Assembly: GCA_028345965.1 (NCBI GenBank)
Contig: JAOMEP010000006.1
Span: forward strand, 1-55,927
Reading direction: 5' to 3'
Length of the DNA stretch: 55,927 bases
DNA from: Candidatus Nitrosopelagicus sp.
GTDB lineage: Archaea; Thermoproteota; Nitrososphaeria; Nitrososphaerales; Nitrosopumilaceae
A model generated the notes under the pieces. It saw only the letters and a program-made list of their open reading frames with translations. It was not told the DNA's origin and ran no database searches. This document shows, piece after piece, positions 50,853-55,927 of this stretch; the first letter of the stretch is position 1; each line of letters starts with the position of its first letter. Made by a program: the position numbers and the translations under genes.

Positions 50853-50927
50853 AGCCAATGGAGAGATTTGAACTCTCGACCTATTGATTACAAATCAATT
50901 GCTCTAACCAGGCTGAGCTACATTGGC
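50853..50927 (-). tRNA. tRNA-Thr (anticodon TGT)
   Basis: On the minus strand the acceptor stem GCCAATG pairs with CATTGGC, discriminator T. Anticodon stem ATTGA/TCAAT encloses TTTGTAA (anticodon TGT). The T stem GAGAG/CTCTC is perfect. No intron or encoded CCA. Confidence 0.95.
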
Positions 50928-51033
50928 ACTATTTTTTTTATAAAATTGCTGTTTTAAAATGTTGAGGATTACCAACAGGTCGTGTTTAATGGATCTAGAA
51001 AATCTTAACTAACGTTCAATTTATCTAAAATTC

Positions 51034-51408
51034 ATGCTAATGGATCTTCTTTCTGATATCGTTAAGGTTGACGATGTTTTAATGATAGTCAAAAGTAATG
51101 GGGCCACAATTGAAATGAGAAGTAATTCCCTTTCAATAAGACAAAAGGAAAAATGGATAACTATTGGAGAAAATGACGGTCCGTGTCACATGCATGTTAA
51201 TGATGAAATGATAAAAAATGCCGAATTTGTAACAGAAGAAAAACCTGAAAGAATTAGTTTTAGTGTAAGATTTTTTGATGAGAGTAACGAACGTGTCTTG
51301 GCATGTTTCTTCACAAAAATGTATGATGAATCTAAAACAATAAAGTCTGAGCGAAAAAAACTCTATGATAACTTACAGGCAAAATTCGGACAGAAAATTC
51401 AGTTCTAA
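51034..51408 (+). CDS. 124-aa unassigned soluble protein
   Basis: Alpha/beta protein. The C-terminal part (CHMHVNDEMIKNAEFVTEE; RISFSVRFFDESNERVLACFFTKMYDE) is reminiscent of the haem-carrier fold of HutX/ChuX-type proteins, but similarity is only in texture. ATG at 51034, no signal peptide. It stands alone between tRNA-Thr and the small membrane gene. Confidence 0.55.
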   Translation: MLMDLLSDIVKVDDVLMIVKSNGATIEMRSNSLSIRQKEKWITIGENDGPCHMHVNDEMIKNAEFVTEEKPERISFSVRFFDESNERVLACFFTKMYDESKTIKSERKKLYDNLQAKFGQKIQF

Positions 51409-51500
51409 TCGTAAGATCTTTCTATTAATTTACTCAAATTAGTTCGGCTTGAACTGTTCGATACTCATAATTTAATAACTTCTAAACTCTGGTTTGATTA

Positions 51501-51752
51501 TTGAAATTAAAATACGTTCAGCCAAAGAAACTCAAAATTCTCATATTAGTATTCACTGCGGTGGGTCTATGGGGTATTGGATTTGGTTTGTTCCGAGGTA
51601 GTATTGATGATTCTGGTTCAATGAATAATTTCATGATTGTTGTGTTAGGTGTAGTCAATCTATTCTTAGGCGCATTCATGGCATACCTATACTTAACACA
51701 AGTTAGAAAAATTGATCCAAGAAAAGATTCAAAGTACAAACGAAAGAAATAG
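51501..51752 (+). CDS. 83-aa two-TM protein
   Basis: TTG start. Two hydrophobic helices (about 11-31 and 43-62), a short extracellular loop with RGSIDDSGS, and a highly basic tail (KIDPRKDSKYKRKK). Similar small basic-tailed membrane proteins occur in many thaumarchaea. Its 3' end overlaps the convergent CPBP-like gene by 24 bp. Confidence 0.55.
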   Translation: MKLKYVQPKKLKILILVFTAVGLWGIGFGLFRGSIDDSGSMNNFMIVVLGVVNLFLGAFMAYLYLTQVRKIDPRKDSKYKRKK

Positions 51753-52301
51753 CATTCCCACGACCAAAATGTTTGTTGCAAAATGCATTGCGTAAGAATG
51801 CTTTATTCCTTTTTTATCATAAATATACTTGAATACAAATCCTATTGGTATCAAAACTAATGCCATGTGTATCTTTATGCCCATTCCAATGTGAATTAAT
51901 GCCCACACTAAGACCATTTTTTTTGATTTTCTAAAGTAAAACTCTTCAAAATAATTGATATGTAAAAACATGTAAAGTAATAATGGAATAAATGGGATTA
52001 TTCCTAGCATTCCTTGATCTGCAAATGGTCCAAATGCAATATTGTATCCCAGCCAACTCCAGTTTAGTATTGGTATTTGATCAACATATTCAAACACAAA
52101 CAAAACGTATACTGATAAAATTCCGAAAGCTATTGGCGCATATTTGATTGAATTAATTCCTTCTTTTAGATCTAAAACTCGTTTCTTAGTATCTTTGATT
52201 AAAAGAAGACTAGCTCCTACTGTTAGTACATAATATCCAATAAGAAATGCATCTGTATCTAGAAATGAAAGGTCCAATGTAATCAAAGTGCACACTTTCA
52301 T
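51729..52301 (-). CDS. CPBP-like intramembrane protease
   Basis: About 190 aa with the ATG at 52299-52301 preferred, since the ATG at 52335-52337 would overlap the divergent peroxiredoxin. About six helices. CPBP motif 1 (FEEFYFRKS, E-E-x3-R), motif 2 (VWALIHIGMG, His) and motif 3 (MHFATNI, His-x3-Asn) are present. Metal-site residues appear complete, so it may be active. Substrate unknown. This is the second CPBP-like protein in the window. Confidence 0.7.
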   Translation of the reverse strand: MKVCTLITLDLSFLDTDAFLIGYYVLTVGASLLLIKDTKKRVLDLKEGINSIKYAPIAFGILSVYVLFVFEYVDQIPILNWSWLGYNIAFGPFADQGMLGIIPFIPLLLYMFLHINYFEEFYFRKSKKMVLVWALIHIGMGIKIHMALVLIPIGFVFKYIYDKKGIKHSYAMHFATNILVVGMLFLSFVL

Positions 52302-52316
52302 AAATAACCCCTTCCA

Positions 52317-52793
52317 ATGGATTTCATGACTCTTCAAAAAGGTGATACTGCTGAAGACTTTGAATTATTGGCACATGATGGAATACCTATAACACTAAGC
52401 TCATACAAAAATTCAAAAAATGTAGTATTGTGTTTTTATCCAAAAAACCATCTCTTTGCATGTCCTTCAAAAAAAGTCTTTGAGATGGCAAAAAGTGTAA
52501 TTTCAGTTTATTCTGAAATTACTGCAACTGAAACTATTGTGTTTGCTGTATCTGTAGATTCTGTAGATTCTCAGTCTGATTTTGTCAAAGAATATGAAAT
52601 TCCATATGTACATCTAAGTGATCCAAAGAAAATTGCTTGTAAGAAATACGCTGGAACAAGCATCACCGGTCTTGCTAAACGGAGTACCTTTGTAATTGAT
52701 AAAAATGGAATAATACAAGATGTAATGAGAGACATTAATGTTGCATCTCATGGACAAGAAATTCTTAATTCTTTAAAGAAAATCAAAGTATAA
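52317..52793 (+). CDS. peroxiredoxin (PrxQ/BCP-like)
   Basis: 158-aa thiol peroxidase. The peroxidatic Cys is C49 in FYPKNHLFACPSKKVF; the usual Thr/Ser three residues before it (P-x3-T-x2-C) is Leu (P42-x3-L46-x2-C49). A further Cys lies in KIACKKYAGTS. VSVDSVDSQSDFVKEYEIPY is typical of the fold. It detoxifies hydroperoxides. The start at ATG 52317 is used; ATG 52326 is also possible. It starts 16 bp from the divergent CPBP-like gene. Confidence 0.82.
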   Translation: MDFMTLQKGDTAEDFELLAHDGIPITLSSYKNSKNVVLCFYPKNHLFACPSKKVFEMAKSVISVYSEITATETIVFAVSVDSVDSQSDFVKEYEIPYVHLSDPKKIACKKYAGTSITGLAKRSTFVIDKNGIIQDVMRDINVASHGQEILNSLKKIKV

Positions 52794-52818
52794 ATCACAC
52801 AGTAAAATTATTCGAAGA

Positions 52819-53370
52819 ATGATTGATTTAGTTGCTAAGGAGTTATTCCTTACACGAGGAATTGGTGTTCATGAAGATAAACTCACAAGTTTTGAATATG
52901 CATTACGTGATGCAGGAATTGCTGGAACAAACATTGTTTTAATTTCCAGTATCTTTCCTCCAAAAGCAAAACTTATTCCTAAAAAAGAGGGTTTAAAAAA
53001 AATTAAACCAGGACAAATTCTATTTACAATTTATTCCAGAAATCAAACAAATGAACCTCATAGAATGATTTCTGCATCTGTTGGTTTGGCATTACCAAAA
53101 GATCGTACTAGATATGGATACTTATCTGAATACGATGCATTTGGACAAAATGAAAAACAAGCAGGTGATTATGCTGAAGATATTGCAGCACAAATGCTTG
53201 CATCTTCACTTGGAATACCTTTTGATATTGATAAGAGCTGGGATGAAAAACGACAGCAGTGGTCTATTTCTGGAAAGATCTACAAATCTCAAAACATTAC
53301 AATGACTGCTAAAGGTGACAAATCTGGAAAATGGACTACGGTATTTTCTGCAGCGTGTTTAATTCTTTAA
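52819..53370 (+). CDS. pdaD: pyruvoyl-dependent arginine decarboxylase
   Basis: Self-cleaving enzyme making agmatine for polyamine synthesis. 183 aa. The autocleavage serine pair is at S43-S44 in VLISSIFPP; the second Ser becomes the pyruvoyl group. KLIPKKEGLKKIKPGQILFTIYSR and SASVGLALPKDRTRYGYLSEY match the family. It starts 25 bp after the peroxiredoxin stop. Its last stop overlaps the convergent surface protein gene by 4 bp. Agmatine is also needed for tRNA-Ile2 agmatidine in archaea. Confidence 0.9.
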   Translation: MIDLVAKELFLTRGIGVHEDKLTSFEYALRDAGIAGTNIVLISSIFPPKAKLIPKKEGLKKIKPGQILFTIYSRNQTNEPHRMISASVGLALPKDRTRYGYLSEYDAFGQNEKQAGDYAEDIAAQMLASSLGIPFDIDKSWDEKRQQWSISGKIYKSQNITMTAKGDKSGKWTTVFSAACLIL

Positions 53371-54593
53371 CGTTTTGGTTTGTATCCTTTCAGATAAAAT
53401 ATTGCAGCTCCAATACCTATTACAATTATGATTGCAAGCACTGCATATTGAGATTGATTATCTCCGGATTCTTTCTTTCCAAAGTCTTCTATTGATTGGT
53501 ATTCCTCATCATTCTGTGGAATGTCTTCTACTGAATAAAATGACAGTTCGCTGTTACCATCCCATGGTCCTATCTCTACTCTTAATTCATCTTGAGGAAT
53601 AACTTTACTTTGACCAAATAGGAATTTTGCATCAATTGAGTTTCCTGCAGGAGAGCTAAAGAACCAACCTCTTTTTGAAATATTCTCTAATGTGGTTAAA
53701 TCAGTTATTGCATGTGTTGCTATCGTATCTATTTTTGATGGTTCATTTGGAATAACTACTAATTGTATGACTGAATTCAATGGAACCTTTTTCCCATCAA
53801 ATACGTTTGACCGTGAAATTTCATTTATTCCGAAGTTTTCTAGTACGTTAATTCTTGAAATCTCATCAGCTACCTCTTTCATTTCGTTTGTCACCTTGAA
53901 AATGAATAAATTTTCATCTCCAGTTTTTATAATGCTAATGGAAATTATTGATTCATCATTTTTTGATAATTTTTTTGAAATATCATAGAAACCTTGTCCA
54001 TCTCTAATTTCTTTACTGATTAATTTCCCTGCCAAGTCTGTAAATAAGAAATCAGTTGATTGTTTTGGCATGATAAATGTGGCTGAAACTGCGCCTCTTC
54101 CAGAAATTACACCTGATGTTTCTAGTAATAGATTTGCATCATCTACTGTATGTATGAATGTGGAATGAAATTCACTATCTACTCCTAACTCTTCATTTAA
54201 TTGATCAATTAGTTCATTTCCCATCGCTCTTGCAGAATCTTGAACCATTCTAATTCCTGCGTCACCTTTCAGTTGTTGATAATCAAAATTAATCATTATG
54301 CATTGTTCTTCACTTGTAACTCCTATCACACATTCTCCTGCATTTGTAAAAACTATCGCTCTAATCTTTTCATTATCATTGATTTTTTGGATTAATTCAT
54401 CTGTAAATTTTATTTCTTGATTATCTGTAGTTTCTAGTCCGATTGAGGTTATTACTGAATTTGAATATTGTTGATCATAAATTACAAGTGCACTTTCTTG
54501 AAATGTGGCCTTTTCAAACAACTGTCCACTTGCAAATGGCATCATGAGCATTATGCCAAAAATTGCTCCAAGCGACAGTATTTTTCTTTGCAT
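53367..54593 (-). CDS. secreted unassigned protein with C-terminal membrane anchor
   Basis: 408 aa. Signal peptide at 1-23 (ends near FASGQL), a ~350-residue extracellular domain without recognised motif (two Cys about residues 108 and 119, possibly a disulfide), and a transmembrane helix near the end (YAVLAIIIVIGIGAAIFYL) followed by KGYKPKR. This layout repeats that of the 441-aa protein at 16.6 kb. No family recognised. The 219 bp before it hold a hairpin and a pepF remnant, noted separately. Confidence 0.6.
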   Translation of the reverse strand: MQRKILSLGAIFGIMLMMPFASGQLFEKATFQESALVIYDQQYSNSVITSIGLETTDNQEIKFTDELIQKINDNEKIRAIVFTNAGECVIGVTSEEQCIMINFDYQQLKGDAGIRMVQDSARAMGNELIDQLNEELGVDSEFHSTFIHTVDDANLLLETSGVISGRGAVSATFIMPKQSTDFLFTDLAGKLISKEIRDGQGFYDISKKLSKNDESIISISIIKTGDENLFIFKVTNEMKEVADEISRINVLENFGINEISRSNVFDGKKVPLNSVIQLVVIPNEPSKIDTIATHAITDLTTLENISKRGWFFSSPAGNSIDAKFLFGQSKVIPQDELRVEIGPWDGNSELSFYSVEDIPQNDEEYQSIEDFGKKESGDNQSQYAVLAIIIVIGIGAAIFYLKGYKPKR

Positions 54594-54695
54594 GAAACAT
54601 GAAACTTGTATTATTTTATTTAGTTTACGGCTTCATGCTATAACGTTTAAATCACTAATCTAATTCTGCATAATTGACATCGAATTCAAACCGTT

Positions 54696-54737
54696 GGGGA
54701 ACACGCTGGCAGTCCGATGGCTCGGGCTGCCAGCCCC
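54696..54737. other. GC-rich hairpin, possible structured RNA
   Basis: The hairpin arms GCTGGCAGTCCGA (54705-54717) and TCGGGCTGCCAGC (54722-54734) pair along 13 bp (one T/G wobble) around TGGC. GGGG at 54696-54699 can pair with CCC at 54735-54737 across a 5-base bulge. This is far more GC-rich than the rest of the window apart from tRNA and RNase P RNA. A small non-coding RNA, or a structured 3' end, is possible; no family is identified. Confidence 0.5.
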
Positions 54738-54742
54738 ACATT

Positions 54743-54802
54743 TTAATTATAATTTAGATAGTTCTATCGCTTTTTGATATAATCTAATCCGCTATGCCAG
54801 AA
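54743..54802 (-). pseudogene. remnant copy of the pepF 3' end
   Basis: This 60-bp stretch resembles the real pepF end at 54809-54871. Read on the minus strand it gives FWHSGLDYIKK, compared with FWQSGFDYIKK in pepF; a one-base shift inside then yields AIELSKL and a stop, similar to the real tail VDDLAKL. No open frame continues upstream, so only about 18 codons remain. Confidence 0.6.
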
Positions 54803-54812
54803 TTACAATTAA

Positions 54813-55927
54813 TTATAATTTGGCCAGATCATCTACTTGTTTTTTGATATAATCGAATCCGCTTTGCCAGAACTTTGCTTTAGAAATATCCAGTCCATGT
54901 TCTTTTAGGAGTTTTTCAGGTTTTTGTGAACCTCCTGCAGACAAGATATCGGTGTACGTCGACACAAAGTCATCCCCTTCATTTTTGTATGTCTGGAATA
55001 ATGACACTGCAAGTAAATTGCCAAATGAATAAGAATAGCAGTAAAATGGTGAATGGTAAAAATGTGGAATACAACTCCATTCTATTCCAAAATCATCTGA
55101 AATATCTACTGAATTTCCAAATTGTTCTTTTAGATTTTTTCTATAGATATTTGATATGTCATCAACTGTTATGGAGTTTGCAATTTGGTTATGGGCTTCA
55201 ATTTCAAATAATGTGAAAAATGATTGTCTTCCAATTGTTGCATAGAAATCATCTATCTTATCTGAAAGCATACTGGCTTTTTCACCATCTGAGATTTGAT
55301 TTGAAATGTTATCGTAGAGTAATAATTCTGAATATGTAGATGCAGTTTCTGCAAGTGGTAATGGTGCATCTGAAACTAGAATTGATTTATCAGATGCTGC
55401 AACACTGTGCACTGCATGTCCAATTTCATGAGCTAGTGTAAACACATCTCTTGATTTTCCTGTATAATTAATCAAAACAAATGGTGTGATGTATGGAAGT
55501 GGAGTACTACAGAATGCCCCATCTCTTTTTCCATGTCTTAATGAATAGTCTATGTGATTTTCATTAAAAACCCGTGATGCATATTCTGCAATTTTTGGAC
55601 TGAATCTATTAAGAGAATCAAGAACAAGTTTTGTTCCTTGATCAAATGTGTAATTTTTCTCTGCGGCACTCTTTTTTGATGGTGCATACAAATCATATCT
55701 CCTAAGTTTCTTTACTCCTACACGTTTTGCTTTTTGTTGGAAATATTTTTGAAATACAGGTGCATTTTTTTTACACACCTCTAACATAACATCAATTGTT
55801 TTATCATCTACATCATTTGAAATATTTTGAATTGAAATTGGATTCTTAAATCCTCTCATATCCATTCCTTCATTTTTCCAATTTAGTACAATATTCTGAT
55901 AAATCTGACCGATTACTCCTTTATTAT
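54813..55927 (-). CDS. pepF: M3-family oligoendopeptidase F-like peptidase (cut by window edge)
   Basis: Zinc peptidase that degrades oligopeptides in the cytosol. The frame stays open past 55865 to the end of the window, so the true N-terminus lies outside; about 371 residues of the usual ~600 are visible. The active-site motif is LAHEIGHAVHSV, with the third ligand Glu in the TASTYSELLLYD region. IEWSCIPHFYHSPFYCYSYSFG is typical of the family. Downstream it is followed by a remnant copy of its own 3' end. Confidence 0.92.
   Translation of the reverse strand, partial: NKGVIGQIYQNIVLNWKNEGMDMRGFKNPISIQNISNDVDDKTIDVMLEVCKKNAPVFQKYFQQKAKRVGVKKLRRYDLYAPSKKSAAEKNYTFDQGTKLVLDSLNRFSPKIAEYASRVFNENHIDYSLRHGKRDGAFCSTPLPYITPFVLINYTGKSRDVFTLAHEIGHAVHSVAASDKSILVSDAPLPLAETASTYSELLLYDNISNQISDGEKASMLSDKIDDFYATIGRQSFFTLFEIEAHNQIANSITVDDISNIYRKNLKEQFGNSVDISDDFGIEWSCIPHFYHSPFYCYSYSFGNLLAVSLFQTYKNEGDDFVSTYTDILSAGGSQKPEKLLKEHGLDISKAKFWQSGFDYIKKQVDDLAKL

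Noticed and set aside
54693-54745. H/ACA guide RNA for the GC-rich hairpin (ACA at 54738-54740)
   Set aside because: The internal loop is one-sided, and no K-turn or paired pocket is visible, so the H/ACA assignment is not supported; kept as an unclassified structure.

Overview
This window is a gene-dense, AT-rich stretch of an ammonia-oxidising archaeon, most likely Nitrosopumilaceae (Thaumarchaeota/Nitrososphaerota, group I.1a). The archaeal assignment rests on a TATA-binding protein, aIF1, Sec61 beta, type II methionine aminopeptidase, Tsr3, DUF1512 and DUF2070 proteins, a CofC/CofD pair for coenzyme F420, a geranylgeranyl reductase, an archaeal-type RNase P RNA and two archaeal tRNAs. Many genes start within about 25-30 bases of an A/T-rich TATA-like element, as expected for leaderless archaeal transcripts. 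An Amt transporter with P-II proteins, a bicarbonate transporter and many small, unassigned membrane or secreted proteins fit an oligotrophic ammonia oxidiser. The species cannot be fixed from the sequence alone.

Layout. 1-3.1 kb: 5' part of TBP, DUF1512, a small zinc-ribbon protein, Map, tRNA-Pro(TGG) and a small membrane zinc-ribbon protein. 3.2-13 kb: a giant surface protein with a lamin-tail domain, Tsr3, a methyltransferase, a membrane-anchored peptide-binding protein, a nuclease-like protein, DUF2070 and Sec61 beta. 13-18 kb: an SSSCA1-like zinc ribbon, aIF1, a CPBP protease, CofC/CofD, a secreted membrane protein and RNase P RNA (minus strand). 18-25.3 kb: an APC permease with a stress-protein tail, geranylgeranyl reductase, an orphan oligopeptide ABC ATPase and the convergent egtD/egtB pair for ergothioneine. 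25.3-30.3 kb: a cysteine-containing membrane protein and a MoxR-DUF58-VWA-DUF4129-like operon. 30.3-33.3 kb: small proteins and a short FeoB.

33.4-46 kb is the most coherent part. An arsenic cluster (aquaglyceroporin, ArsC, divergent ArsR, and a frameshifted flavoprotein) is followed by SbtA with a P-II-like partner, a P-II domain fused to a novel C-terminal region, a GlnK operon carrying three small unknown genes, divergent Amt, a ferredoxin-NADP reductase, a ferritin-like protein whose 38-bp promoter is duplicated, and a phosphate module (DUF47/PhoU-like, PiT, AbrB-PhoU). Uptake and sensing genes for inorganic carbon, ammonium and phosphate therefore lie within 10 kb, beside detoxification of arsenate, the phosphate analogue.

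46-55.9 kb: a winged-helix regulator with a membrane partner, a cupredoxin next to rlmN, several membrane or secreted unknowns, tRNA-Thr(TGT), a second CPBP-like protein, a peroxiredoxin, pyruvoyl-dependent arginine decarboxylase, a secreted anchored protein, a GC-rich hairpin with a remnant copy of the pepF 3' end, and the 3' part of pepF, cut by the window edge.

There is no CRISPR array, insertion sequence, integrase or rRNA gene that I can see. All functions are inferred from protein motifs read by eye; no database search was run.
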